Below are positions 25,148 through 34,496 of a stretch of 64,000 nucleotides of DNA, piece after piece (position 1 is the first letter of the stretch; the number at the start of each line of letters is the position of its first letter). Origin of the DNA: Mycobacterium sp. MFM001. GTDB lineage: Bacteria; Actinomycetota; Actinomycetes; Mycobacteriales; Mycobacteriaceae. The translations under genes were made by a program, and so were the position numbers. The notes under the pieces are model-generated. The model had not been told where the DNA came from and made no database searches. It saw nothing but the letters and a program-made list of their open reading frames with translations. The stretch is taken from positions 1-64,000 of the forward strand of contig NZ_BFAB01000013.1 of NCBI RefSeq assembly GCF_003402475.1. Reading direction: 5' to 3'.

Positions 25148-26668
25148 TTAGAGGCCCCCGACTGCTGGGCCAAAGATCTGACGCAGTCGGCGACCGTCGA
25201 CCTTGCCCGTGGCGCCCCGTGGAATCGCGTCATCCGAGTCGACCAACAGCCATACCGTCGGCACCTTGAAGGAGCTGAGTAGTTTGCGCGCCGCGGCGCG
25301 CAACTGTTCGACGGTCATCACGGCGGTATCACACACGACCGCTGCGCCCGCCTGATCGCCTTGCGTCCCAGGCACATTGGTAACATAGGCGGCTTCGACA
25401 CCGTCGATTTCGCGCAACGCCCGTTCGACCTCGCCGGGATAGACGGTGGCGCCGCTGACTTTGAACATGTCGTCGGCTCTGCCGTGGTAGAACAGGAACC
25501 CGTCTTCTTCGAGGCGGCCGAGGTCACCGGTGGGGTAGAAACCGTCGACCGTGAACACATCTTCGCGGCTGCGTCGACAGATGCCGCGCAGCGTGTGCGG
25601 CCCCCGAATCTCGATCATCCCAACGGTTCCCGGTTGAACCGGCTCTCCAGTATCGGCGTCGGTGATCCGGACCTCCATCCCGGGAAACGGTTTGCCGCAG
25701 CTGCCCCAGGCGGATCGCGGCATATCGGTGTCGGCAGGATAGCCGCAGTAGGGGCCGAACGACTCGGTCATCCCGAACAGCGTTGCCCGCGCTCCGGGCT
25801 CCGAGCGTTGCCCGGGCGGCAGCAAAGCCTCCAGGCTACCCGGCCGCAGCGCCGACAAATCAGCCGAATCCGAGTGGCGCGCCAGCGCTTCGGCCTGATC
25901 GGGCCAGCCGCGAAACAGTGTGACCCGCTCACGCTCCAGCAGCCGCAGCGTGGTTTCCGGTCGGGGGGTTTCCTCCGTTACCAACGTGGCACCGGCCAGC
26001 AGCGCCGAGAGCACACCACCGCCGAAACCACCCACCCAGAAAAACGGCATCGGCAGATACAGGCGGGTATCCCGGTCGATGCAGCGGCTGGCCAGACCGG
26101 ATTCCACGGCAGCCAGCGCACTGCCGTGCGAGTGCACGACGCCTTTCGGCGGCCCGCTACTGCCGGACGTGAACATGATGACCAGCGGGTCGCTGGGTGT
26201 CACCGCATCGGTGAGCGCGCCAAAGATCCGGGCAGCACGTTGGGTGGGGCGCATCGTTGGCACCTGGTCCGCGGTCCAGACGTGTCGCAGCCCCGGAAGC
26301 TGGTCACGCTGCAGGTCGTCGAGATAGCGGTGCCCGCGGAACTCCTCGACGCTGACCAGAAATTGCACCGAGGCGACCCGCAACTGCGCCGCCAACTCCC
26401 GCGGCTGCAAGAGGGTGCTCAACGGCACCAGTACCGCGCCGATGCGTGTCAACGCAATCGCGATCTGTACCCAGCGCGCGCTGTTGGGCATGATCAGCCC
26501 GACCCGCGTTCCTTTCACAATGCCGGCTTCGACGAATGTCGCAGCCAAATCGCGTGTGCTCGAGTCGAGTTCGCGGTAGCTCAGCAGGTCGGCCGGGTCG
26601 ATCACCATCGGTTTGGCGCCGTGCTCAGCGGCACGCGTCCGCACGACCCGGTCGATGGTGTCAGACAT
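25148..26668 (-). CDS. AMP-forming acyl-CoA ligase (FadD-like)
   Basis: The 506-residue protein has the ATP-binding loop MFTSGSSGPPKGVVHSHG, the GMTESFG motif, YPTGDLG and the C-terminal catalytic Lys in GATGKVDGRR. It activates a carboxylic acid to an acyl-AMP and then an acyl-CoA. It is the last of three consecutive paralogous ligases on this strand and overlaps the end of the next one by eight bases. Substrate class is unknown. The three are only distantly alike, so they probably accept different acids or act at different stages. Confidence 0.9.
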   Translation of the reverse strand: MSDTIDRVVRTRAAEHGAKPMVIDPADLLSYRELDSSTRDLAATFVEAGIVKGTRVGLIMPNSARWVQIAIALTRIGAVLVPLSTLLQPRELAAQLRVASVQFLVSVEEFRGHRYLDDLQRDQLPGLRHVWTADQVPTMRPTQRAARIFGALTDAVTPSDPLVIMFTSGSSGPPKGVVHSHGSALAAVESGLASRCIDRDTRLYLPMPFFWVGGFGGGVLSALLAGATLVTEETPRPETTLRLLERERVTLFRGWPDQAEALARHSDSADLSALRPGSLEALLPPGQRSEPGARATLFGMTESFGPYCGYPADTDMPRSAWGSCGKPFPGMEVRITDADTGEPVQPGTVGMIEIRGPHTLRGICRRSREDVFTVDGFYPTGDLGRLEEDGFLFYHGRADDMFKVSGATVYPGEVERALREIDGVEAAYVTNVPGTQGDQAGAAVVCDTAVMTVEQLRAAARKLLSSFKVPTVWLLVDSDDAIPRGATGKVDGRRLRQIFGPAVGGL

Positions 26669-28223
26669 CGAATACCTTCCTCAGCTGACGCACATCGACC
26701 TTGCCGCTGGCCAGCAGCGGAATGTCGGTGGGCCGCACCACCGCAAACCGCTTGGGAATCTTGTATGCCGACAGTTCGGCCCGCAGCCGCTCGCGAAGCG
26801 CCGCTTCGTCGAACGGCGTGCCGTTCTCCACGGCTACCACCGCGGCAACCACCTGCCCCCGTTCCGGATCGGAAATGCCGAGCACATGCGCGACGGCCCC
26901 GCCGGTGACTTTGGTGATCGCCTTCTCCACCTCCGCCGGTGCCACGTCGGCGCCGGCCGTCTTGATCATCGAGCCGCGACGCCGAATGAAATACACGAAC
27001 CCGTCGCTGTCGACGGCCACCAGGTCACCGGTGTGGAACCAGCCGTCGGCGTCGAAGCATTCTTCGCGGCTGCGCTTGTAATACCGCTGCATCAGATACG
27101 GCCCGCGAAGGCACAGTTCGCCGAGTTCACCCTCCTGAACCCCCCGGCCAGAAGACGGGTCGATGACCTTGATGTCGAAGCCGGGCGCCGGTTTTCCGAA
27201 CGATCCGCGCCGATGCTCGGGTTGGTCGGTTTCGTCGCCGCTGATCAGCACGACGCTGCCGGCCTCGGTGAGTCCGAGCATGTTGTGCCGCAGCTCGGGA
27301 TCGGCCGGTCGCACCTCGGGTGCCATGATCGGATACAAGTTGCCGCGGCGCATCGACGACAGGTCGTGATCGGCGAAGCTCGGATGCCGCGCAAGGTGGG
27401 CGACCCCGGCGGCGAAACCGTTGGCGACCGTGGGTTTTTCGGCCTCGAGCAGGTCGAGTGTCGTGGCGGCGTCGGTGGCGTTGGAGCACACCAACGTGGC
27501 CCCGGCGACCAGCGTGGCGAGCACCGCGAACCCGAAGCCGCCGATCCAGAAGAACGGCGAATTGCAGAACAGCTTGTCATCGGCGGTCAAGCCGCGAATC
27601 TCGTTGAGATTCTTCTGGTGGTCGAGCAGCGTAGCATGCGTGTGCACCACCCCTTTGGGTGCGCTGGTGGTGCCCGACGTGTAGATGATCGCCAGCGGAT
27701 CCGATCCGTCGACGTCGTCTTCCATTGCCGTCAACAACCGATCGTCGGCCAATCGGCCTACCCGGTCGACATCGAATAGCACATGACGCAGCTGGGGCAC
27801 CCGGATGCTGAATAGCGGGTCGGCAGAGTCGAGTTCAACGTCCGACAGCACTTCCGCCAGCCGTTGCCGGTAATCGTGGGAGCGGTACGACGGGGCTGCG
27901 AGGAGGATCTCGACATCGCTGTCGACCAACTGCTCCTGCAACTCCGACGCGGTGACGAACGTGGAGAACGGGACGACGACGGCGCCGATCCGCGCCGCTG
28001 CCAGCATCGCCACGATGAAGGCAACGCCGTTGGGGTACAGCAGCCCTACATGAGTCCCCTTGCCGGCGCCGAGAGCGAGGAGACCACGAGCCAGCCGCGC
28101 CGAGCGCCGTTCGGCCTCGCCATAGCTGATGCGCTCGGAGTCGCAGACCAGAAATGGATGCCTCCCGCGCGCACTCGCCTGCAGCCGGAGGACATGGCCT
28201 ACGGTGGGCGAGTCAGCCCGCAT
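26661..28223 (-). CDS. AMP-forming acyl-CoA ligase (FadD-like)
   Basis: The 520-residue product has IYTSGTTSAPKGVVHTHA, GLTEAG, FHTGDLVAVD and the catalytic Lys in LASGKVDVRQL. In the P-loop, SA replaces the more usual GXP, but the conserved Lys and Gly are kept. It is the middle member of the three-ligase set; its ATG overlaps the stop of the third ligase by 11 bases and its stop overlaps the first by eight, so all three are translationally coupled. Confidence 0.9.
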   Translation of the reverse strand: MRADSPTVGHVLRLQASARGRHPFLVCDSERISYGEAERRSARLARGLLALGAGKGTHVGLLYPNGVAFIVAMLAAARIGAVVVPFSTFVTASELQEQLVDSDVEILLAAPSYRSHDYRQRLAEVLSDVELDSADPLFSIRVPQLRHVLFDVDRVGRLADDRLLTAMEDDVDGSDPLAIIYTSGTTSAPKGVVHTHATLLDHQKNLNEIRGLTADDKLFCNSPFFWIGGFGFAVLATLVAGATLVCSNATDAATTLDLLEAEKPTVANGFAAGVAHLARHPSFADHDLSSMRRGNLYPIMAPEVRPADPELRHNMLGLTEAGSVVLISGDETDQPEHRRGSFGKPAPGFDIKVIDPSSGRGVQEGELGELCLRGPYLMQRYYKRSREECFDADGWFHTGDLVAVDSDGFVYFIRRRGSMIKTAGADVAPAEVEKAITKVTGGAVAHVLGISDPERGQVVAAVVAVENGTPFDEAALRERLRAELSAYKIPKRFAVVRPTDIPLLASGKVDVRQLRKVFDV

Positions 28224-29631
28224 GAGCCGACTCGTTGAAGTAGGCGCGCACCGCAGTCAGGTCCGGCTTGCCCGACGGCGTTCGCGGAATCTGGTCGACA
28301 ATCGCGATGTCGCTGGGGATCTCGTAACGCGCCAACCGCGCCCGAAGATGGTCCGTCAGGGCGGCCACATCCGCTGGCTCGCGTAGCTCCACCATCGCGA
28401 CAGGCGTCTCCCCAAGGCGGTCGTCGCGTCGGCCGACCACCGCGGCGCCGGCCACCGCCGGGTGGCTCTCCAGCGCGAGTCGCACGTCGTCGGGCATCAC
28501 CTTGAAACCGCCGCGGATGATCGCCTGGTCGGCGCGCCCGATGATCCACAGAAAGCCGTCGGCGTCGATGCGTGCCATGTCCGTGGTGCGCATCCAATCC
28601 GTCGACGGCCCCAGCTGCCCGGGTTTGACTTCGAGTAGGCCTACTTCGTCGGGCCCGAGCGGTGCGCCGTCGTCGCCGACCACCCGCAACTGCGCGCCAA
28701 GGCTGGCACGCCCCACGCTGCCGCGCTTGGCCGCCCAGTACGTGTGGTAGTCGGCCAATGTCCAGCCGGCGACGCCGCCCCCGAATTCCGTTGCGGCATA
28801 GGATGTCAACACCGGGATGCCGAACTTGTCATAGAAGGCATCCGCGTCATCAGCCGACAGCGGCGCGGTCCCCGATGTCACGGCCCGGACGCTCTGCAGG
28901 TCCTCGCGTGTCAAGTCGGAGTGCAACACCATCCGCAGCGCCGCAGGAACCAGCGACACCGCCCGAGGCTTGTGCCGGCGCACCGCGTCGGCCCACCGCT
29001 CGAGCTCGAACCGCTCCAACAGCGCGAACGGCCTTGCCTCCGCGACGCATTGCAGTACCCGAAACACCCCGCCGATGTGCACCAGCGGCGAGTTGACGAT
29101 CGCCACACCGCGGCGCAGCTCCGTGGGCGCCGGTGACCGGTTGCCCTCAGGGCCCATCACGCTGTGCGCCAGCATGTCGTAGGTGAGGTCAATTCGCTTG
29201 GGCGGGCCGGTGGTTCCGCTGGTCAACATCCGCACCGCAACCCCGGGCCGTCGGACATCCTCAGCGGCGCCGGAACGAACCACCGCCAGCTCACCGATCG
29301 GAGCCGCCGAACGGGCAAGATCACTGGGTTCGCCGATTATCACCGGGAGACCGAGCTGTTCGATGTCGGCCTTGGTGCGGTCGTTCCCGCGCGACGGGTT
29401 GATCGTGACGACGGTCCCGCCGCTCAGCAGTACGCCCAGCAGCGCAGCCACATGAGCCGGCTTGTTGCGCAGCAGGATGCCCACCTGTCCCGTTCCGGCG
29501 AGGGAACGGAATTCGGCAGCCGCCTCGTCGAGCTCACCCCACGACAACCACTGGCCCTCATACTCGATGGCCGGTGCGTCGGGATGCAGAGCGAGGACGT
29601 CGGCGATGCGCTGACTGAGCCGATGCATCAC
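28213..29631 (-). CDS. AMP-forming acyl-CoA ligase, shorter form
   Basis: This 472-residue ligase has MLTSGTTGPPKRIDLTYDM, YAATEFGGG, MRTTDMARID and TPSGKPDLTAV with the catalytic Lys. The P-loop Gly-Val-Val after Lys is replaced by Arg-Ile-Asp, unlike its two neighbours, which may alter activity. It starts with GTG overlapping the stop of the crotonase gene (GTGA), then ATG. Shorter length fits medium-chain or aryl-acid ligases rather than long-chain FadD proteins. Confidence 0.85.
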   Translation of the reverse strand: MMHRLSQRIADVLALHPDAPAIEYEGQWLSWGELDEAAAEFRSLAGTGQVGILLRNKPAHVAALLGVLLSGGTVVTINPSRGNDRTKADIEQLGLPVIIGEPSDLARSAAPIGELAVVRSGAAEDVRRPGVAVRMLTSGTTGPPKRIDLTYDMLAHSVMGPEGNRSPAPTELRRGVAIVNSPLVHIGGVFRVLQCVAEARPFALLERFELERWADAVRRHKPRAVSLVPAALRMVLHSDLTREDLQSVRAVTSGTAPLSADDADAFYDKFGIPVLTSYAATEFGGGVAGWTLADYHTYWAAKRGSVGRASLGAQLRVVGDDGAPLGPDEVGLLEVKPGQLGPSTDWMRTTDMARIDADGFLWIIGRADQAIIRGGFKVMPDDVRLALESHPAVAGAAVVGRRDDRLGETPVAMVELREPADVAALTDHLRARLARYEIPSDIAIVDQIPRTPSGKPDLTAVRAYFNESAHAG

Positions 29632-30419
29632 CGGATCCTCGGCTGCACCGCCGTGCGCGCCTGGGAGGCGAGTTCGGCGGTGCCGATCGGATTACCGAGC
29701 CGGGTGTAGATGAGGTTCTGCTCCATGGCCGCGCGATAGGGCTTGTCGAGCGATTCCCAGATCGCCTTGACCGTTCCCTGGGTCGCCGACCGCGGTTTGG
29801 CCGCGATGGTCGCTGCGATCTCGTGCGCACGCGCCCAGAGCCGGTCGGGGGGGACCACCTCTGTGACCAATCCGATCCGCAGCGCGGTGTCCGCGCCGAC
29901 GCGTTCGTCGTTGCCCATCAACGCTATTCGCAACGTTTCGCCCAACCCGATGCGGCGCATCAACCCAATGGGCTCCAGTGCGCAAACCAACCCCGCCGAC
30001 ACGTGCGAGTCGAAAAACGTCGCATCCGTGGAGCAGATCACCACGTCGGACTCGTTGACGAAATAGAACGCGCCGGCGGTACACATGCCCTGCACCGCGC
30101 ACACCACGGGCTTCCACATCTTCTGCCACTTGGGGCTGAGCGCTTCACCGGGATCCTCGTGGTTCCAGATGTTTTCGGGCTGGCCGTACGGCGCCTTGAC
30201 GTCGAGCCCGGCGCTGAATGCGCGGTCACCGGCCGCGCGCAGCACCACCGCGTGGACCGCGTCGTCGGCCTTGACGATCCGCCACGCCTCCGCCATCTCC
30301 TCGCACATCGTGCGGTTGAATGCATTCAAGTGGTCTGGCCTGTTGAGCGTGATCGTGGCGACCCGGTCGTCGGGATCGACCTCGAGCAGGATGGTTTCGA
30401 AGCTCATCGGCACTGCCAC
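29628..30419 (-). CDS. Enoyl-CoA hydratase/isomerase (crotonase) family protein
   Basis: The 263-residue product has the crotonase N-terminal ITLNRPDHLNAFN and an oxyanion-hole segment at FSAGLDVK. The two positions that carry catalytic Glu in classical hydratases are not Glu here: GMCTAGAFYFVNESD and FFDSHVSAGLV occupy them. It shares the FFDxHVS segment with its neighbour at 30404. It may therefore be a crotonase with another activity, such as isomerase, hydrolase or retro-aldolase. It overlaps both neighbours in one operon. Confidence 0.85.
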   Translation of the reverse strand: MAVPMSFETILLEVDPDDRVATITLNRPDHLNAFNRTMCEEMAEAWRIVKADDAVHAVVLRAAGDRAFSAGLDVKAPYGQPENIWNHEDPGEALSPKWQKMWKPVVCAVQGMCTAGAFYFVNESDVVICSTDATFFDSHVSAGLVCALEPIGLMRRIGLGETLRIALMGNDERVGADTALRIGLVTEVVPPDRLWARAHEIAATIAAKPRSATQGTVKAIWESLDKPYRAAMEQNLIYTRLGNPIGTAELASQARTAVQPRIR

Positions 30420-31207
30420 TCCGGTGCCCGCTTTTCGACGAAGGCTTTGGGACCTTCGAGTGAATCCTCGGTGTGCAGGTTGCGCTCCCGGAAGGCTTCG
30501 GCAAGCATCTCGGCCTCGTGCAGCGGCAGATCGAGGCCCTTGAGGATCGCCAGACGGGTGCCGCGCACGGCCAGCGGCGCGTTGGAGTTCACGATGTCGG
30601 CGATCTCGTGGGCACGTTCCAATAACCGCTCGTGCTCGACGATTTCGCTGATCATCCCGAGTTCGTAGGCCCGCTGGGCGCTCATCCGCTCGTGCTTGCC
30701 CATCAGCGCCATCCGCAAGGCGATCGAGCGCGGCAACACACGGGCCACCCTGACCACCTCACGCCCGGCCACCAGGCCGATGCTGACGTGCGGGTCGAAA
30801 AACGTCGCCTTGTCGGATGCGATGACGATGTCCCCGGTGGTCACCCAGTCCAGGCCGGCGCCGCAACAGATTCCGTTGATGGCGGCCAGCACCGGCTTGG
30901 CCATCGTCCGAAACGGCGGCGTACCCTCCTGCGGCGCTTCCCATTGTTCGTAGGTCGACAGATACGGCCGTTCGTTGATCACCTTGCCGTCACCGGGTAT
31001 GGCCTTGACGTCGGCGCCGGTGCAGAAGGCCCGGCCGGTGCCGGTCACGATGAGAAGCCAGATGTTGTCGTCGTTTTCGGCTTCGTGGTAGGCGGCGCGC
31101 AACTCGGTGATCATGTGCGGGCTGAGCGCGTTGAGGGCATCCGGGCGGTTCAAGGTGATCGTGGCCTTGTGCCCGTCGACCTCGTATTTGACGGTGTCGA
31201 ACGACAT
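30404..31207 (-). CDS. Enoyl-CoA hydratase/isomerase (crotonase) family protein
   Basis: The 267-residue product has ITLNRPDALNALS, FCTGADVKAI for the oxyanion hole, and GICCGAGLDWVTTGD with FFDPHVSIGLVAG. Asp replaces the usual catalytic Glu residues at both sites. Start at 31207 (MSFDTVKYEV) follows GAAGGGAAGA and fits the fold. It is coupled to the next crotonase gene by a 16-base overlap, so the two may form one complex or perform successive steps. Confidence 0.85.
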   Translation of the reverse strand: MSFDTVKYEVDGHKATITLNRPDALNALSPHMITELRAAYHEAENDDNIWLLIVTGTGRAFCTGADVKAIPGDGKVINERPYLSTYEQWEAPQEGTPPFRTMAKPVLAAINGICCGAGLDWVTTGDIVIASDKATFFDPHVSIGLVAGREVVRVARVLPRSIALRMALMGKHERMSAQRAYELGMISEIVEHERLLERAHEIADIVNSNAPLAVRGTRLAILKGLDLPLHEAEMLAEAFRERNLHTEDSLEGPKAFVEKRAPEWQCR

Positions 31208-31220
31208 GGTCTTCCCTTCG

Positions 31221-32042
31221 TCAGCGCCCACGGAAATCGGGCTCCCGGCGTTCCCGAAATGCGGCCAGGCCCTCTTTGAAATCACCGGTGCGGCAGGACA
31301 ACTCGAGATTGAAAAGTTCTTGCGTCATCGACTGGCTCAGCGTCGCGTGCTGGCCGTAATGGATCGCCTGCTTGGCCAGTCCGATCGCCACCGTGGGCCC
31401 GGCTGCCAGCCGGGCCACCAGGTCTTCGCCCATGTCGTCGAGGTCTGCCGGGTCGACGGCGCGATAAATCAGTCCCCAATCGGCGGCCTCCGATGCCTCG
31501 ACCTGCTCGCCCAGCAACAGCATCTGCTTGGCCCGCGTCAGCCCGATCAGCCGCGGCAGCAGCCAGCTGGAGCCCGAGTCCAGGCTGAAACCCCGGGCCA
31601 AAAACGGCTCCCAGAACAGCGCATCCGACGCTGCCACGGTGAAGTCCGCCGCCAACGCCAGATTGCACCCCAGGCCGACCGCCCAGCCCCGCACGGCGCA
31701 TACCACCGGCAGCTGGATGCCGTGGATCAGTTCGATGACGCGGTGGGCGGCGTGTGGGATGCGCCGCACCAGATCACCGGTCCGCGGCCGCGGCTGGCCG
31801 GATTCGTTCGTGGCGACCCAATCAGCGCCCGCGCAGAAGTCGCCGCCTGCACCACGAATAAGAATGGCGCGCAACGAATCGTCGGTGGCGGCCGCGGTCA
31901 GCGTGTCGACTAACGCGTCGATCATCGAATGGCTTAAGGCGTTGCGCCGGGAGGGCCGGTCAAGGATGAGCCGCAAGACCGGGCCGTCCCGTTGGGCCGT
32001 GAGTGAGCCGTCGTCGCGCGTGGAATCAAGCTCCTGACTCAC
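31221..32042 (-). CDS. Enoyl-CoA hydratase/isomerase (crotonase) family protein
   Basis: The 273-residue protein has LILDRPSRRNALSHSM, FCAGADWVA and GWAVGLGCNLALAADFTVA, then SLDSGSSWLLPRLIG, a pattern nearer to enoyl-CoA isomerase or 1,2-epoxyphenylacetyl-CoA isomerase types than to classical hydratase. It is the first gene of the minus-strand operon that runs to 25148. The operator-like palindrome at 32068-32086 lies 25 bases upstream of its start. Confidence 0.85.
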   Translation of the reverse strand: MSQELDSTRDDGSLTAQRDGPVLRLILDRPSRRNALSHSMIDALVDTLTAAATDDSLRAILIRGAGGDFCAGADWVATNESGQPRPRTGDLVRRIPHAAHRVIELIHGIQLPVVCAVRGWAVGLGCNLALAADFTVAASDALFWEPFLARGFSLDSGSSWLLPRLIGLTRAKQMLLLGEQVEASEAADWGLIYRAVDPADLDDMGEDLVARLAAGPTVAIGLAKQAIHYGQHATLSQSMTQELFNLELSCRTGDFKEGLAAFRERREPDFRGR

Positions 32043-32067
32043 CGTTGAATCCGCCCTTCCCCGCCAC

Positions 32068-32086
32068 TACGGTTAGCCCTACAGTA
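32068..32086. promoter_or_regulatory. TetR-type operator candidate TACGGTTA-N3-CTACAGTA
   Basis: The 19-bp site matches the perfect palindrome TACTGTAA-N3-TTACAGTA at 56361 in 13 of 16 arm positions. It lies between the divergent crotonase (32042) and thioesterase (32165) genes and could control both operons. The TetR gene at 34572-35327 has its own copy upstream, making it the likely regulator. Confidence 0.5.
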
Positions 32087-32164
32087 GGCAATACGATTTC
32101 TGCCCTGTATAACTTAGCAAGGAAAGCCGGTCGGCGGAACATCCGCGTCGGGAAAGAGGACACA

Positions 32165-32833
32165 ATGGCGCAGGCCAGCGGACCCGGAGGCGCCCGGTTC
32201 GGCGAACAACCGCTCGCCCAGACGGTCGCCGCTGCCGGCGCCATCCGGCGGCTCAGCTCGCTGCTGCTGTCGTTGGAACACCCGCATCCGACCGTGGACT
32301 CGATTCTCGCCCAGTGCGCCGACTGGGAACGTGAGTTGGCGGCGGCGGTACCGCCGGACGCCACGCCCCGCATCGGTGACGACGACAGCGGCAGCCGGCG
32401 GGTATATCTCGACCACGCCACCGACATCGGCGCGTTTAACCCGTGCTTTCCCGAATACCGCTTCGATCACCTCGACGGCCAGACTGGGTCGGGGCGGGTC
32501 ACTTTCCCGCTGGTATACGAGGGCCCACCGGGATTGGTGCACGGCGGGTTTCTGGGTGTCTTCTTCGACTGTGTCATCCAGCACCAGAACTGCGTCACCG
32601 GGCTGTCCGGCAAGACCCGTTCGCTCAACATCGCTTTCCGGCGGCCGACACCCATCCTCACCGAACTGCGTTTCGACATCACCCGCTCTGAGGTCGAGCG
32701 CGGCATCATGTCGACGGCCCGGCTGTCGCTCGACGAGGAGGTGCTGTGCACCGGCGAGGTCGACACGCTGGCGATGCCGCCGGACAAGTTGACCGGATAC
32801 CGGTTTGGCAAGCGACGAGCCGAGAAGTCCTGA
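32165..32833 (+). CDS. Hotdog-fold thioesterase (PaaI/YbgC-like) family protein
   Basis: The 222-residue product has a C-terminal hotdog domain with YEGPPGLVHGGFLGVFFDCVIQH, matching the active-site His-Gly-Gly and following helix of PaaI-like thioesterases, and LNIAFRRPTPI in the next strand. An N-terminal helical region of about 80 residues precedes it. It probably hydrolyses an acyl-CoA and recycles CoA. The ATG at 32165 was chosen because a long Arg-rich upstream extension has no fold. It is two bases upstream of the GntR start (32835). Confidence 0.75.
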   Translation: MAQASGPGGARFGEQPLAQTVAAAGAIRRLSSLLLSLEHPHPTVDSILAQCADWERELAAAVPPDATPRIGDDDSGSRRVYLDHATDIGAFNPCFPEYRFDHLDGQTGSGRVTFPLVYEGPPGLVHGGFLGVFFDCVIQHQNCVTGLSGKTRSLNIAFRRPTPILTELRFDITRSEVERGIMSTARLSLDEEVLCTGEVDTLAMPPDKLTGYRFGKRRAEKS

Positions 32834-32834
32834 C

Positions 32835-33620
32835 ATGGCGCGCATTCGCCAACCACGTGTCGCCGAAATCGTGGCCTCGCGGTTGCGCGACGACATCTTG
32901 TCCGGGCGGCTCAAGGAAGGCGACGTGCTGCCGTCGCAGGAGAGTATGTTCGGAGAATTCGGGGTGAGCCCGCCGGCGCTGCGCGAGGCGATCCACATTT
33001 TGGAGGCCGACGGCCTGATTTCGGTGCGCCGCGGCAACGTCGGAGGGGCGGTCGTGCATCAACCGACGGCCGAGCGGACCGCGCAGATGATCAGCATGGT
33101 TCTGCAGGCCCGGGCCGCGACGCCGGCCGACGTCAGCGAGGCCCTGATGCATCTGGAACCGATCTGCGCTGGCATGTGTGCCGCCCGCGATGACCGGATG
33201 ACCGAAGTGGTGCCCTATCTTCAGGCCGAAATCGACGCACAGGCAGAACAATTCGACGATGTCGCCCGCTACGTTCCCAACGCCCGCCGATTCCATGAGG
33301 CGCTGGTCTCCCGATGCGGCAACGAACCGATGATCCTGCTGATCGGCTCACTGGAACTGATCTGGTCCGCGCACGAGTCGTCGGTGTGGAGCGACGACGG
33401 CACCACCGCGCCCATAGGCGGTAAAACCAGGCGCGCCGCGCTACGCGACCATCAGCGTCTGCTCGACGCAATCCGCGACGGCAATGCCGCACGAGCGGTC
33501 CGGCTGGCACAGGAACATCTGGCCGCTGCGCGTCGCAACACTCTTGCCTTCGGCACCGACAAAACCATTGAGGCCAAGCGGATGTCGAACGGCGGGCGAA
33601 GAAAGGAGTCGCTCAGATGA
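32835..33620 (+). CDS. GntR family regulator, FCD type
   Basis: The 261-residue protein has the winged-helix segment FGEFGVSPPALREAIHILEADG and an FCD domain. The His-containing RRFHEALVSRCGN helix and DHQRLLDAIRDGNAARA match metal-binding FCD proteins. It sits between the thioesterase and a crotonase gene, starting two bases after one and overlapping the start of the other by four. It likely responds to an acyl-CoA or acid produced by this pathway. Its C-terminus is longer and basic. Confidence 0.85.
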   Translation: MARIRQPRVAEIVASRLRDDILSGRLKEGDVLPSQESMFGEFGVSPPALREAIHILEADGLISVRRGNVGGAVVHQPTAERTAQMISMVLQARAATPADVSEALMHLEPICAGMCAARDDRMTEVVPYLQAEIDAQAEQFDDVARYVPNARRFHEALVSRCGNEPMILLIGSLELIWSAHESSVWSDDGTTAPIGGKTRRAALRDHQRLLDAIRDGNAARAVRLAQEHLAAARRNTLAFGTDKTIEAKRMSNGGRRKESLR

Positions 33621-34486
33621 CAGCGGCAGACGATCGTGTTCTCTTCGAAGTCGATCCGGCTAAGCGCATCGCGACGATCACGTTGAACAATCCCCAGCAG
33701 CGCAACTCGTACGACGCGACGATGCGCGACGCGATCGCGCGTTACCTCGATCGGGTTGCCGACGACGACGATCTCACCGTGGTGCTGTTGCGCGGAGCCG
33801 ACGGCGTCTTCAGCACCGGCGCCGACATGAACAACGCCTACGGTTGGTACGGCTCGCCGGGTGTCAAGACACGTCCTAGTCAGCGCCGCCGATTAGCGGT
33901 GGATCGCAAATCGTTCGGCTTCTACCACAACCTGATGGGATTTCCGAAGGTCACCGTCGGCGAGATCAGTGGCTACGCCCTCGGCGGCGGCTTCGAAATG
34001 GCTTTGATGACTGACATTTCGGTGATCGCGCGCGACACGAAAATCGGGATGCCGGCTACCCGCTTTCTGGGGCCGGCGCTGGGCAGCCTGCACATGTTCT
34101 TCCACAGGCTGGGTCCGGTGCTGGCCCGGCGGCTGCTGCTGACCGGCGACATCGTCGAGGCCGGCGCCGTCGAGCATCTCGGAATCTTCACGGACACTTG
34201 CGATCCCGGGATGGTGACCAAGCGAGCCCGGTACTGGGCAGAGAAGGCGGCGAAAATGCCCGCCGATGGGGTGGTTATCGCCAAGGAAGCGTTCCGGCTC
34301 GTCGAACAGAGCCAGGTCTACCAGGGCGAAGAAGTCGCCAGCTACCTGTTCCACGCATTCGGGACGAACCTGCAATTCGCGCTGGGGGAGTTCAACTTCG
34401 TCAAGACCCGTGCGCAGCACGGAACCAAGGAAGCATTCCGGCTACGCGACGAACACTTCGACGTCCCCGAACCCGACGCGCAGTAG
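33617..34486 (+). CDS. Enoyl-CoA hydratase/isomerase (crotonase) family protein
   Basis: The 289-residue product has ITLNNPQQRNSYD, FSTGADMNNAYG and GYALGGGFEMALMTD. The first catalytic Glu (GGFE) is present, while the second, usually in PEI, is Ala (IGMPATRFLG). The single remaining acid suggests isomerase or a modified reaction rather than hydration. It ends the thioesterase-GntR-crotonase operon and faces the TetR gene over the palindromic repeat copy B. Confidence 0.85.
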   Translation: MTAADDRVLFEVDPAKRIATITLNNPQQRNSYDATMRDAIARYLDRVADDDDLTVVLLRGADGVFSTGADMNNAYGWYGSPGVKTRPSQRRRLAVDRKSFGFYHNLMGFPKVTVGEISGYALGGGFEMALMTDISVIARDTKIGMPATRFLGPALGSLHMFFHRLGPVLARRLLLTGDIVEAGAVEHLGIFTDTCDPGMVTKRARYWAEKAAKMPADGVVIAKEAFRLVEQSQVYQGEEVASYLFHAFGTNLQFALGEFNFVKTRAQHGTKEAFRLRDEHFDVPEPDAQ

Positions 34487-34496
34487 GTGACCTTTC

